Assembly (NCBI RefSeq): GCF_016107305.1
Contig: NZ_RCVR01000005.1
Location: 62,001-126,000 of the forward strand
From: Roseomonas sp. KE2513
Lineage (GTDB): Bacteria > Pseudomonadota > Alphaproteobacteria > Acetobacterales > Acetobacteraceae
Direction of reading: 5' to 3'
Length of the DNA stretch: 64,000 bases
The notes under the pieces were generated by a model. That model was not told the origin of the DNA. It searched no databases and was given only the letters and a program-made list of their open reading frames with translations. This document shows, one piece after another, positions 8,171 through 17,153 of this stretch. Both the position numbers and the translations under genes were made by a program. Position 1 is the first letter of the stretch; each line of letters begins with the position of its first letter.

Positions 8171-9684
8171 TGAACGCCATCGGCAAGATCGGCATCGAGG
8201 AGGTCGGCCTCCCCGACGCCCGCATCCTGATCGGCGGCACCTGGCGGGAGGGCAGGGGAGGGGAGATCACCTCGATCTACCCCGCCGACCGCTCCACCAA
8301 CATGACCCTCCGCGGCGCCTCCGCCGAGGACGTGGAGGAAGCGATTGACCGCGCACAACAGGCCGCCGCCGACCCCGCCTGGCGCAACCTCCTCCCCCAC
8401 CAGCGTGCCGCCCTGCTGCACCGCATCTCCGACGGCATCACCCGCCACGCCGAGCGCATCGCCCAGGTCCAGAGCCGCGACACCGGCAAGACGCTGGCCG
8501 AAACCAGCGCCCTCGCCGCCAGCGCCGCCGGCACCTTCCGCTACTTCGCGGCCGTGCTGGAGACGGAGGAGGAGGCGCTCACCCCCTCCCGCGGCAACTA
8601 CCTGACGATGTCTGTCCACGAGCCCATCGGCGTGGTCGCCGGCATCACCCCCTGGAACTCCCCCATCGCCTCGGACGCGCAGAAGCTCGCCCCCGCGCTC
8701 GCCGCCGGCAACGCGGTGCTGATGAAGCCTGCCTCCTGGAGCCCCCTCGTCTCCCTCGTCCTCGCCCGCATCTGCGAGGAAGCGGGCCTTCCCCCCGGCC
8801 TCCTCTCCGTCCTCCCCGGCCGCGGCGACATCGTGGGCGACCTGCTCGTCACCCATCCCGCCATCGGCAAGGTCAGCTTCACCGGCGGCACCGAGGTCGG
8901 GCGCGGCATCGCCCGCAAGGCCGCCGAGAAGCTCATGCCCGTCTCCCTCGAACTCGGCGGCAAGTCCCCCACCATCGTCTTCGAGGACGCCGACCTCGAC
9001 ACGGCCGTCGCCGGCATCATGTTCGGCATCTTCTCCTCCACCGGCCAGTCCTGCATCGCCGGCTCGCGCCTGCTGGTCCAGCGCGCCGTCCACGACCGCT
9101 TCCTCGACCTCCTCGTCCGCCGCACGAAGGCGCTCCGCGTCGGCCACCCCGCCGATCCCGCCACCCAGGTCGCCCCGATGATCCGCGACCCCCACCGCGA
9201 CAGCGTGGAGCGCGCCATCGCCGCCGCCGTCGCCGAGGGCGGCACGATCCTCTGCGGCGGGACCCGCCCCGAGGGCGCCGACTACGACGCCGGCATCTAC
9301 CTCCTGCCCACCATCATCGCCGGCCTGCCGAACAGCGCCCGCACCTGCCAGGAGGAGATCTTCGGCCCTGTCCTCCACGTCCAGCCCTTCGACACGGAGG
9401 AGGAGGCCATCGCCCTCTCCAACGAGAGCAGCTACGGCCTCGCCTGCGGCATCTGGACCGGTGATTTCCGCCGCGCCTGGCGCGTCGGCCGGGGAGTTGG
9501 CACCGGCACGGTCTGGGTGAACACCTACAAGCAGTTCTCGATCTCCACCCCCTTCGGCGGGATCAAGGACAGCGGCCTCGGGCGCGAGAAGGGCCGCCAG
9601 GGCCTGCGCGCCTGGACGCAGCAGAAATCCTTCTACATCGACACCTCGGCCCAGCCGCATCCCTGGGCAGGACTGGCCCCATGA
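8170..9684 (+). CDS. NAD(P)-dependent aldehyde dehydrogenase
   Basis: ALDH of 504 residues with the full catalytic apparatus: Asn163 (TPWNSP), Glu261 (LELGGKSP), Cys295 (GQSCIAG) and the cofactor Lys186 region (LMKPASW). Length and motifs suit the family that includes hydroxymuconic- and aminomuconic-semialdehyde dehydrogenases, but also betaine-aldehyde-like enzymes. It is coupled to the ThDP gene upstream by a one-base overlap and to the reductase gene downstream by ATGA. A plausible role is oxidation of either the ring-cleavage semialdehyde or the aldehyde from the ThDP enzyme. Confidence 0.93.
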   Translation: MNAIGKIGIEEVGLPDARILIGGTWREGRGGEITSIYPADRSTNMTLRGASAEDVEEAIDRAQQAAADPAWRNLLPHQRAALLHRISDGITRHAERIAQVQSRDTGKTLAETSALAASAAGTFRYFAAVLETEEEALTPSRGNYLTMSVHEPIGVVAGITPWNSPIASDAQKLAPALAAGNAVLMKPASWSPLVSLVLARICEEAGLPPGLLSVLPGRGDIVGDLLVTHPAIGKVSFTGGTEVGRGIARKAAEKLMPVSLELGGKSPTIVFEDADLDTAVAGIMFGIFSSTGQSCIAGSRLLVQRAVHDRFLDLLVRRTKALRVGHPADPATQVAPMIRDPHRDSVERAIAAAVAEGGTILCGGTRPEGADYDAGIYLLPTIIAGLPNSARTCQEEIFGPVLHVQPFDTEEEAIALSNESSYGLACGIWTGDFRRAWRVGRGVGTGTVWVNTYKQFSISTPFGGIKDSGLGREKGRQGLRAWTQQKSFYIDTSAQPHPWAGLAP

Positions 9685-10664
9685 ACGCCATCTCGACAAG
9701 CGCGGCGGCCACCACCTTCACTGCCCTCCTCCGCCGCATGACCTACGAGGCCCCCGGCGTCCTCTCGCTGGACTTCGAGGCCGAGGACGGGCGCGAGCTG
9801 CCGCCATTCGAGCCCGGCGCCCATATCGACCTGCACCTGCCCGACGGCACGATCCGCCAGTACTCCCTCTGCGGCGACCCGGCGGAGCGCGGCCACTATC
9901 GCATCGCCGTCCGCGACGTGAAGGGCGGCCGCGCCTCCCGCTTCATCCACCGCGGGGAACTTCGGCCGGGCGTCACCGTCACCCTCGGCATCCCCCGCAA
10001 CAACTTCGCGTTCGAGCCCGCCTCGAACTATCTCTTCGTCGCTGGCGGAATCGGCATCACGCCGCTCCTGCCGATGATGCGCGCCGCCACGGCCGCGGGC
10101 GCCCCCTGGTCCCTCCTCCTCTGCGCCCCCCGCACCGCCGACGCCCCTTTCCTGCGCGAGGCCCGCGCCCTCGCCGCCAGCAACGGCCTCGGCGAGGTCT
10201 CCGTCCACGCGAGCACCGAAGGCACGCGCCTCGACGTCGCCGCCCACCTCCGCGATGCCCGCCCCGACACCCTCCTCTACTGCTGTGGCCCCGAGCCCCT
10301 GATGCTCGCGGTCGAGCAGGCCACCGCCGCCTGGCCCGAGGGAACCGTCCGCTTCGAGTGGTTCACCGCCCGCGCCCGCCCCGAGGGCGAGACGGCCGAC
10401 ACCTTCGAGGTCGAGTGCGCCGGGCGCGGCCTCACCCTCACCGTCCCGTCCGACCGCTCCATCCTCCAGGTGCTGAACGACGCCGGCCTCGACGTTCCCC
10501 ACTCCTGCGAGCAGGGCATCTGCGGCACCTGCGAGGTCGCGGTTCTGGAGGGCGAGGTGGACCACCGCGACAGCATCCTCTCCGCCGCCGAGCGCGTCTC
10601 GAACTCCACGATGATGTGCTGCGTCTCCCGCGCCAAATCCCCCCGCCTGGTGCTCGACCTGTGA
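9681..10664 (+). CDS. Flavin/2Fe-2S oxidoreductase, phthalate-dioxygenase-reductase type
   Basis: Electron-transfer partner for a Rieske oxygenase, 327 residues. Domain order is flavin-binding barrel (RQYSLCGD, 59-66), NAD(P)H domain (AGGIGITPLLPMM, 121-133; CCGPEPLM, 201-208), then a C-terminal plant-type ferredoxin with Cys276, Cys281, Cys284 and Cys314 (C-x4-C-x2-C-x29-C). This flavin-NAD-ferredoxin order is that of phthalate and vanillate demethylase reductases. The Rieske oxygenase gene lies about 580 bp downstream, separated by two small genes. It would pass electrons from NADH to that oxygenase. Starts at ATG 9681, overlapping the ALDH stop. Confidence 0.94.
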   Translation: MNAISTSAAATTFTALLRRMTYEAPGVLSLDFEAEDGRELPPFEPGAHIDLHLPDGTIRQYSLCGDPAERGHYRIAVRDVKGGRASRFIHRGELRPGVTVTLGIPRNNFAFEPASNYLFVAGGIGITPLLPMMRAATAAGAPWSLLLCAPRTADAPFLREARALAASNGLGEVSVHASTEGTRLDVAAHLRDARPDTLLYCCGPEPLMLAVEQATAAWPEGTVRFEWFTARARPEGETADTFEVECAGRGLTLTVPSDRSILQVLNDAGLDVPHSCEQGICGTCEVAVLEGEVDHRDSILSAAERVSNSTMMCCVSRAKSPRLVLDL

Positions 10665-11005
10665 CCGCCGCCCCCGACGAGCCGAAGATCATGCTCACGA
10701 TCTTCCTCAAGCATGACCAGTCCCAGAACATCGACAGCATCCAAGGCACGCTCGCCGAGCGCGCCTGGTGGGAGCGCTTCCCGCCCGAGGGCTGCGAGAT
10801 CGTCTCCTGGACCGTCGCCATGGGCCTCGGCCAGATCGTGACGCTCCGCTTACCGCCCGCCCTGCTGAACCGCGTCAACATCGAGATCGAGCGCTCCGCC
10901 TGGGGCGTTTTCTCCACCGAATTCTTCCCCACCTACGACTTCGTGCCGGTGCGGGAGCGCCTGACGCGCGAGTGGAAAGCGAAGAGAGAGGAAAAGGCAC
11001 CATGA
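10661..11005 (+). CDS. Small uncharacterised protein, catabolic operon
   Basis: Protein of 114 residues that I do not recognise. GTG 10661 overlaps the reductase stop (GTGA); an in-frame ATG at 691 bases past 10000 (10691) would give MLTIFLKHDQSQ. Visible are an early beta-like strand (KIMLTIFLKHD), an amphipathic helix containing the WW pair of AERAWWERFP, more strands (EIVSWTVAMGLGQIVTLRLP) and a basic tail. The alternating pattern could be a ferredoxin-like or dimeric alpha-beta barrel fold, but that is a guess. No signal peptide or Cys cluster. Its place between reductase and oxygenase suggests an accessory subunit or a small pathway enzyme. It ends in ATGA with the next gene. Confidence 0.8.
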   Translation: MTAAPDEPKIMLTIFLKHDQSQNIDSIQGTLAERAWWERFPPEGCEIVSWTVAMGLGQIVTLRLPPALLNRVNIEIERSAWGVFSTEFFPTYDFVPVRERLTREWKAKREEKAP

Positions 11006-11244
11006 GCCAGACGGTGAGCAACACCTACGTGTTCCCCTATCTTGAGGCGCGCCAGACCCTCACGCGCCCCGTCACCGACTGGGAATCCGACCTCGCCGAC
11101 ACGATCGAGGCCGCCTTCGCCAAGGGCAACTACGAGCTGGAAGACCTCGTCGCCGCCCTCAACCGTTCCCGCGTCCGCCCGCCGACCGGCGGCGCCTGGA
11201 CCGCCGAGGGCTTCAAAGCCCTCATCCACGAGCTGGGAGCCTGA
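11002..11244 (+). CDS. Small protein with recombinase-like helix-turn-helix appearance
   Basis: An 80-residue protein starting at ATG 11002 inside the previous stop. The second half (LVAALNRSRVRPPTGGAWTAEGFKALIHELG) resembles the small helical domain after the catalytic domain of serine recombinases, where a W-x-x-x-G/T motif introduces a helix-turn-helix; no catalytic recombinase domain is present. The first half contains a short aromatic patch (YVFPYLEARQTL). It precedes the Rieske oxygenase by 4 nt. Because it is so short and coupled to an oxygenase gene, a structural or assembly role is as likely as DNA binding. Function unknown. Confidence 0.78.
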   Translation: MSQTVSNTYVFPYLEARQTLTRPVTDWESDLADTIEAAFAKGNYELEDLVAALNRSRVRPPTGGAWTAEGFKALIHELGA

Positions 11245-11248
11245 CACG

Positions 11249-12304
11249 ATGAGCGCGACCCTCACCCGCCCGGCGGCGATCACCGACGCCGAGATCCGCG
11301 ACTATCTCTCCACCGGCGTCCGCAACCGCTGGTGGCCCGTCCTCCCCTCCCGCTTCATCCAGACCAACGGCAAGCCGGTCGGCCTCACCCGCCTCGGCGA
11401 GAAAATCGTGCTCTGGCGCGACCACACCGGCACCATCCGCGTGCAGGCTGACCGCTGCCCACACCGCGCCGTCCCCCTCTCGCGCGGGTTGAACGAGGGC
11501 GACCGCCTCCGCTGCAACTACCACGGCGTCGAGGTCGGCACGGACGGCACCGTCCTCTCCGTCCCCGGCCAGCCCGGCTGCCCGCTGGAGGGCAAGAAGG
11601 CCGTCAAGACCTACCCTTCCCAGGAGATCGCCGGCGCCGTCTTCGTCTGGTTCGGCGACGCCCTGCACGAGGAGCCCGAGCCCTTCACTCCCCCGCCCCA
11701 GCTCGCCGGCGGCGAGTACGAGGCCATCCTCTGCTACGCCGATTGGGAGATGTTCTGGCGCTACCTCTACGACAACAACATGGACCCGATGCACGGGACC
11801 TTCCTGCACGCCAACTCCCACACGATGTACCAGGGCGACACCCAGGCTCACTTCGTCACCCGCGACACCGAAAAGGGCTTCTTCTTCGAGAAGGAGGGCC
11901 AGCGCGACGTCAACTTCGACTGGTCCGAGCTGGTGGACGACAACGCCCTCTACGTTCGCCTCGAAATCCCCTATCCGCCCTCCGGCGGCCCGGGCGGCAA
12001 CTTCGGCATCATCTCCTTCGGCTGCCCTATCGACGAGAACTGGACCGCCTGCTTCTTCTGGCGCGTCCGCAAGGTCCAAGGCTGGCAGCGCGACGTCTGG
12101 CGCTTCCTCTACCGCACCCGCATGGAGCCCCGTCACTGGCACGTGCTGGAGCAGGACCGCGAGATCCTCCAGGGCCAGCGCCCCGGCCTCGAGAAGTTCG
12201 AGATGCTCTACCAGCACGACGCCGGCCTCATCCGCCTGCGCCGCCACCTCGCCCAGGTCGCGCGCAAGCAGCTCACCGAACTCCGCGCCGCCGGCAAGGC
12301 ATAG
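11249..12304 (+). CDS. Rieske non-heme iron oxygenase, catalytic subunit
   Basis: Oxygenase of 351 residues, initiated at ATG 11249. The N-terminal Rieske 2Fe-2S domain has Cys70, His72, Cys89 and His92 (CPH...CNYH). The catalytic domain carries N176-x2-D179-x2-H182-x4-H187, the bridging Asp and two Fe(II)-binding His of this superfamily. The length fits three-component-independent, alpha-only oxygenases such as demethylases and phenoxybenzoate-type dioxygenases; no beta-subunit gene is present. With the phthalate-type reductase upstream it forms a complete two-component system that hydroxylates, demethylates or dihydroxylates an aromatic substrate. The exact reaction is not inferable. Confidence 0.95.
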   Translation: MSATLTRPAAITDAEIRDYLSTGVRNRWWPVLPSRFIQTNGKPVGLTRLGEKIVLWRDHTGTIRVQADRCPHRAVPLSRGLNEGDRLRCNYHGVEVGTDGTVLSVPGQPGCPLEGKKAVKTYPSQEIAGAVFVWFGDALHEEPEPFTPPPQLAGGEYEAILCYADWEMFWRYLYDNNMDPMHGTFLHANSHTMYQGDTQAHFVTRDTEKGFFFEKEGQRDVNFDWSELVDDNALYVRLEIPYPPSGGPGGNFGIISFGCPIDENWTACFFWRVRKVQGWQRDVWRFLYRTRMEPRHWHVLEQDREILQGQRPGLEKFEMLYQHDAGLIRLRRHLAQVARKQLTELRAAGKA

Positions 12305-12309
12305 CGCGC

Positions 12310-12708
12310 ATGGCCTACCGCAAGGTCACGTCCCCCGAGGTGCCGGAACCCCCGGGGGAGATCTTCTCCCAGTGCCTCGTCATCGGGAACACCGTCCACG
12401 TCTCCGGCCAGCACGCGGGCGCCCCCGGCGGCGGCGTGCTGGGCGACGGCAGCGTGGCGGATCAGGCCCGCTACAGCTTCCGCCGCGTCATCGCCCTCGT
12501 GGAGGCCGCCGGCGGCACCGCCGCCGACATCGCCAAGCTCACCATCTATCTCACGCGAATCGAGGACCGCCCCGCCATCGGCCCCATCCGGCGCGAGTTC
12601 TTCACCGACCCCATGCCTTGCTCCACCCTCGTCGGCATCTCCGCCCTCGCCGCGCCCGACCTCCTCATCGAGGTGGACGCGGTCGCCATCCTTGGTGCTG
12701 GCGCCTGA
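12310..12708 (+). CDS. RidA/YjgF-family protein lacking the catalytic arginine
   Basis: A 132-residue member of the Rid superfamily, starting at ATG 12310 five nt after the oxygenase stop. The family core is evident (VSGQHAG, DIAKLTIYLT, LLIEVDAVA). Aligning the C-terminal motif with E. coli RidA places Ser105 (PMPCSTLVGI) where the deaminase-active proteins have Arg105. Known Rid groups without this Arg have not generally shown imine deaminase activity. Some aminated-aromatic pathways use a YjgF-type 2-aminomuconate deaminase, so a nitrogenous substrate is possible, but the changed residue weakens that. Its TGA overlaps the next ATG (TGATG). Confidence 0.9.
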   Translation: MAYRKVTSPEVPEPPGEIFSQCLVIGNTVHVSGQHAGAPGGGVLGDGSVADQARYSFRRVIALVEAAGGTAADIAKLTIYLTRIEDRPAIGPIRREFFTDPMPCSTLVGISALAAPDLLIEVDAVAILGAGA

Positions 12709-13124
12709 TGGACGGCCTCGCCCCCGCCCTCCCGCGACGGGAATCCGGCATGGACGCCGACCTCCGCCGCATCGTGGCCGTCGAGGTCCACCGCCGCCGC
12801 AGCGGCCGCTGCCCCGTCCTCGTCCACGCCCTTGGCACCGGCGAGACCTTCCGCATCGAACCGCGCGAGGACGGCTTCCTCGACCTCGCCACCAACCTCC
12901 GCATCCGCTCGACCCCTGAGGGCATTGACCTTGACGGCACCACCGTCGCCCTCCGCCTGACCGGCGACATCGCCTTCGAGGGCCAGGACCTGGCCTCCGG
13001 CGAGCGCTTCACCGGCCATGCCGGGGGAGGGGCCTCCGTCACCCTCTACGACGCCCGCCACAGCGGCTTTTTCCAGTACGCCGTCTCCGATCAGGACCAG
13101 CCGCCGGACCTGCTGCGGGCCTGA
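12708..13124 (+). CDS. Hypothetical protein, last gene of catabolic operon
   Basis: A 138-residue protein, start ATG 12708 overlapping the RidA stop. I do not recognise the family. After a charged N-terminus (ADLRRIVAVEVHRRRS) the sequence alternates short hydrophobic and polar stretches (FRIEPREDGFLDLATNL, IDLDGTTVALRLTGDIAF, SVTLYDARHSGFFQYAV), suggesting a beta-rich fold. No signal peptide, membrane helix or cysteine-metal site. An internal ATG at 12750 could serve as an alternative start. It is the terminal gene of the operon; a hairpin-rich repeat begins at its stop codon. Confidence 0.7.
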   Translation: MDGLAPALPRRESGMDADLRRIVAVEVHRRRSGRCPVLVHALGTGETFRIEPREDGFLDLATNLRIRSTPEGIDLDGTTVALRLTGDIAFEGQDLASGERFTGHAGGGASVTLYDARHSGFFQYAVSDQDQPPDLLRA

Positions 13125-13340
13125 GCGGCCGGGCCAGAGAGGGCGCTGCTCTCTCCGGACCTCACCCGCCAGGAGCCTGAGGCCCCTGGACCCCCATCTG
13201 GCTTTCGCGGAACCTTCCTGAACGTGCAGTCGCCTCGGGTCCAAGACCCGAGGCGCACCGTTCTCCAAGTATTCCCAACTTGAAGAAAAAGGTGAGTGGG
13301 GGTCTGGGGGAGAGAATTCATTCTCTCCCCCAGAGTCACC
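13122..13340 (+). repeat. Intergenic hairpin-rich repeat, copy A
   Basis: This stretch aligns over its whole length with 32654-32865. Similarity starts at the stop codon of the upstream gene (TGAGCGGCCG) and runs through CCTCACCCGCC, CCCCATCTGGCTT, GCGGAACCTTCCTGAACG and a final GAGTCACC. Potential hairpins, in order: 13136-13154 (6-bp stem), 13171-13187 (imperfect), 13232-13254 (perfect 10-bp stem, CAA loop) and 13304-13333 (perfect 14-bp stem, 2-nt loop). The middle part (about 13255-13300) is poorly conserved. The last hairpin could also end transcription of the catabolic operon, though no long T-run follows. Confidence 0.85.
13304..13333 (+). terminator. Strong hairpin between catabolic operon and ffh
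   Basis: A perfect 14-bp inverted repeat (13304-13317 and 13320-13333) with a 2-nt spacer. It forms a very stable hairpin but lacks a following T-run, so terminator activity is uncertain. The equivalent hairpin in repeat copy B (around 32833-32854) is shorter. Confidence 0.4.
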
Positions 13341-13531
13341 AACACCGGCTCACTCCGCCTATTTCCTTGACGCCCACGCTCCATCCCGCTACTGCCCCCG
13401 CTCCCGGGACCAGTCCCGCCCGCCGGTCGGCCGCCCCCTGAGGGTGCCGGCTCCGTCGCTCCGCGAGTGTTCGCGCAGCGGCGCGATCGGTCATGGGCTG
13501 GTCCCAGCCTGTAAGGATTGACCCCGCCCGC
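13341..13531. other. Non-coding leader upstream of ffh, nothing specific recognised
   Basis: With the repeat before it, this completes a gene-free stretch of about 400 bp between the catabolic operon and ffh. I see no RNA gene or convincing promoter boxes; a short AAGGA at about 13513 lies somewhat far upstream of the chosen ffh start. Confidence 0.4.
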
Positions 13532-14917
<1,386 letters not shown>

Positions 14918-14948
14918 TCAACCGACAGACCCACTAAGGAAGCTGAAT

Positions 14949-15293
14949 ATGGGCCTTAAGATCCGCCTCGCCCGCGCCGGTGCCAAGAAGCGCCCCTACT
15001 ACCACATCGTGGTCGCCGACAGCCGCTCTCCCCGCGACGGCCGCTTCATCGAGCGCCTCGGCTCCTACAACCCGATGCTGCCCTCCGACCACGCCGAGCG
15101 CGTGCGCCTCTTCGACGAGCGCCTGAAGCACTGGTTGAGCAACGGTGCCGTCGCGACCGACCGCGTGGCGAAGTTCCTCGGCAAGGCCGGCCTCGCGCCG
15201 ATGCCCGCCTTCAAGGAGCAGCCGAAGCAGTCCGCCCCGAAGAAGCGCGCCCAGGAGCGCGCCGCCGCGGCCGCTGCCGCCGCGAACGGCTGA
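14949..15293 (+). CDS. rpsP: 30S ribosomal protein S16
   Basis: Small-subunit protein needed for 30S assembly. 114 residues beginning [20 protein letters not shown], the invariant S16 start, followed by [19 protein letters not shown]. An AAGGA ribosome site lies just upstream. The tail is extended and Lys/Ala-rich ([18 protein letters not shown]), common in alphaproteobacteria. It stands between ffh and rimM, the usual order. Confidence 0.97.
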   Translation: MGLKIRLARAGAKKRPYYHIVVADSRSPRDGRFIERLGSYNPMLPSDHAERVRLFDERLKHWLSNGAVATDRVAKFLGKAGLAPMPAFKEQPKQSAPKKRAQERAAAAAAAANG

Positions 15294-15311
15294 GGCTGAC
15301 CGCACCGAGCC

Positions 15312-15902
15312 ATGCCCGCGTCGCGCATCCTTGTCGGCGAATTCGGCCGCCCGCACGGGGTGAGGGGGCTGATCCACGTCCGCTCCTACACCGCCGAGCC
15401 GGCGGCGATTGCCGGCTATGGCCCGCTCTCGGATGAGAGCGGGGCGCGAAGCTTCTCGCTGAAATGGCTCGCGGACGGGCTGGTGCAGGTGGAGGGCGTC
15501 GCCGACCGCGACGCCGCCGCCAAGCTCACCGGCACGCGCCTCTACATCGACCGCGCCGCCCTGCCGGAAACCGAGGAGGACGAGTTCTACCTCTCCGACC
15601 TCATCGGCCTGCGCGCCGAGACGGAAGCGGGCGAACCCCTCGGCACCGTCACCGCGGTCGAGGACTTCGGCGCAGGCACCGTCATCACCATCCGCGACGC
15701 GAACGGGCGGGACACGCTCCTGCCCTTCACCCGCGCCGTGGTGCCGGTGGTGGAGATCGCCGCCGGCCGTGTCGTCGTCGCTCCGCCGGAGGAGAACGTC
15801 GTGCCTCCCCAGCCCGGCGAGGACACGGTGCAGGGGGGCGATACCCCGCGCCCCCGACGTCCCTCCATGCGCCGCCGCAGCGGCGGGCGGGACGCGGCAT
15901 GA
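15312..15902 (+). CDS. rimM: Ribosome maturation factor RimM
   Basis: 16S rRNA processing factor that acts in 30S head maturation and binds S19. 196 residues with the N-terminal barrel motif [18 protein letters not shown] and the PRC-barrel region [17 protein letters not shown] followed by [12 protein letters not shown] and [14 protein letters not shown]. After the barrel there is an extra basic, Pro-rich tail ([14 protein letters not shown]) longer than in E. coli RimM. Its TGA overlaps the trmD ATG. Confidence 0.95.
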   Translation: MPASRILVGEFGRPHGVRGLIHVRSYTAEPAAIAGYGPLSDESGARSFSLKWLADGLVQVEGVADRDAAAKLTGTRLYIDRAALPETEEDEFYLSDLIGLRAETEAGEPLGTVTAVEDFGAGTVITIRDANGRDTLLPFTRAVVPVVEIAAGRVVVAPPEENVVPPQPGEDTVQGGDTPRPRRPSMRRRSGGRDAA

Positions 15903-16651
15903 CCTGGCGCGCGACCGTCCTCACCCTCTTCCCCGGCATGTTCCCGGGCCCGCTCGGCGCCTCGCTCGCCGGGCGAGGGCTGGAGCGCGGGCTGTGGTCG
16001 CTGGAGGCGAGGGACATCCGTGCCGTCGCCACCGACCGCCACCGCACGGTGGACGACACCCCTTTCGGGGGTGGCGCCGGCATGGTGCTGCGCCCGGACG
16101 TGGTGGACGCCGCTTGCGCCGCCGCCATGCCGGAAGGTGACACCCGCCCGCTCGTCTTCCTCACCCCGCGCGGCACCCCGCTCCGCCAGCCAATGGTGCG
16201 CGAACTCGCATCCGGCCCCGGCGCGGTCCTTCTCTGCGGCCGCTACGAGGGCGTGGACCAGCGCGTGGTGGAAGCCCGCGGCATGATCGAGGTCTCCGTC
16301 GGCGACTACGTCCTCTCGGGCGGCGAGCTGGCGGCCATGATCCTGCTCGACGCCTGCGTGCGCCTCATCCCCGGCGTCATGGGCGCCGCCGAGAGCGCGG
16401 AGGAGGAGAGCTTCTCATCCTCTGACGGTGGCAACCTGCTCGAATACCCCCACTACACCCGCCCCGCCGAATGGCGCGGCCTGCGCGTGCCGGAGGTCCT
16501 CCTTTCCGGCCACCACGCGGAGGTCGCCCGCTGGCGGCGCGCCCAGTCGGAGGCCGTGACCCGCGAGCGGCGTCCGGACCTCCTCTCAACAGAACAACGG
16601 CGCGATCCGGGCCCCCGGGCGCCATTGCATCCGGCGGCCTCGCCCGCCTAA
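15899..16651 (+). CDS. trmD: tRNA (guanine-N1)-methyltransferase TrmD
   Basis: Methylates G37 of tRNAs using SAM, preventing +1 frameshifts. 250 residues from ATG 15899 (ATGA overlap with rimM). Motifs of the deep-knot SPOUT fold are clear: [35 protein letters not shown], the knot [18 protein letters not shown], and [11 protein letters not shown] near the C-terminus. Normal family length. Located as expected before rplS. Confidence 0.97.
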   Translation: MTWRATVLTLFPGMFPGPLGASLAGRGLERGLWSLEARDIRAVATDRHRTVDDTPFGGGAGMVLRPDVVDAACAAAMPEGDTRPLVFLTPRGTPLRQPMVRELASGPGAVLLCGRYEGVDQRVVEARGMIEVSVGDYVLSGGELAAMILLDACVRLIPGVMGAAESAEEESFSSSDGGNLLEYPHYTRPAEWRGLRVPEVLLSGHHAEVARWRRAQSEAVTRERRPDLLSTEQRRDPGPRAPLHPAASPA

Positions 16652-16676
16652 ACGCACGACAGAAGGGACCACGACG

Positions 16677-17069
16677 ATGAACCTGCTCCAGCAGTTCGAA
16701 CACGACCAGATGACGCGCCTCTCCGGCGCCCGTGCGACGCCCGAGTTCCAGGCCGGCGACACGCTGCGCGTGATGGTCAAGGTGCAGGAAGGCGAGCGCA
16801 TCCGCACCCAGGCCTATGAGGGCGTCTGCATCGCCCGCTCCAACCGCGGCCTGAACAGCAACTTCACCGTCCGCAAGCTCTCCTACGGCGAGGGCGTGGA
16901 GCGCGTCTTCCCGCTCTACTCCCCGAACGTGGCCGAGATCGTGGTGGTCCGCCGCGGCAAGGTTCGCCGCGCGAAGCTCTACTACCTGCGCGGCCGCACG
17001 GGTAAGTCCGCCCGCATCCAGGAGCGCGCGGCCCCCCGCAAGGGCGCCGAGGAAGCCCAGCAGGCATAA
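16677..17069 (+). CDS. rplS: 50S ribosomal protein L19
   Basis: Large-subunit protein at the 30S-50S interface. 130 residues with the diagnostic stretches [45 protein letters not shown] and [29 protein letters not shown]-rich leader and ATG 16677 follow the trmD stop by 25 nt. Last of the SRP/S16/TrmD/L19 set; the leucine genes follow. Confidence 0.97.
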   Translation: MNLLQQFEHDQMTRLSGARATPEFQAGDTLRVMVKVQEGERIRTQAYEGVCIARSNRGLNSNFTVRKLSYGEGVERVFPLYSPNVAEIVVVRRGKVRRAKLYYLRGRTGKSARIQERAAPRKGAEEAQQA

Positions 17070-17081
17070 CCAGGCGGCATG

Positions 17082-17122
17082 AAGCGGCCGGCGGCCTGCA
17101 CCTTACATAGGGCGGGCCGCTT
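17082..17122 (+). terminator. Possible terminator or attenuator-like hairpin between rplS and leuC
   Basis: AAGCGGCC (17082-17089) can pair with GGCCGCTT (17115-17122), followed by TTCCGTTTG. The 25-nt loop is long. It could terminate the ribosomal cluster or shape leuC expression; no leucine-rich leader peptide is visible. Confidence 0.35.
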
Positions 17123-17153
17123 TCCGTTTGGGTCAGGTGAGGAGGAGAAAGCC

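Noticed and set aside
7954-9699. Long minus-strand open frame over the aldehyde dehydrogenase
   Set aside because: The same codon-bias shadow; the plus-strand ALDH has complete catalytic residues.
13493-13531. Upstream ATG for ffh
   Set aside because: Would add 13 residues not typical of Ffh, with no ribosome site; MFEALSTRL at 13532 is the family start.
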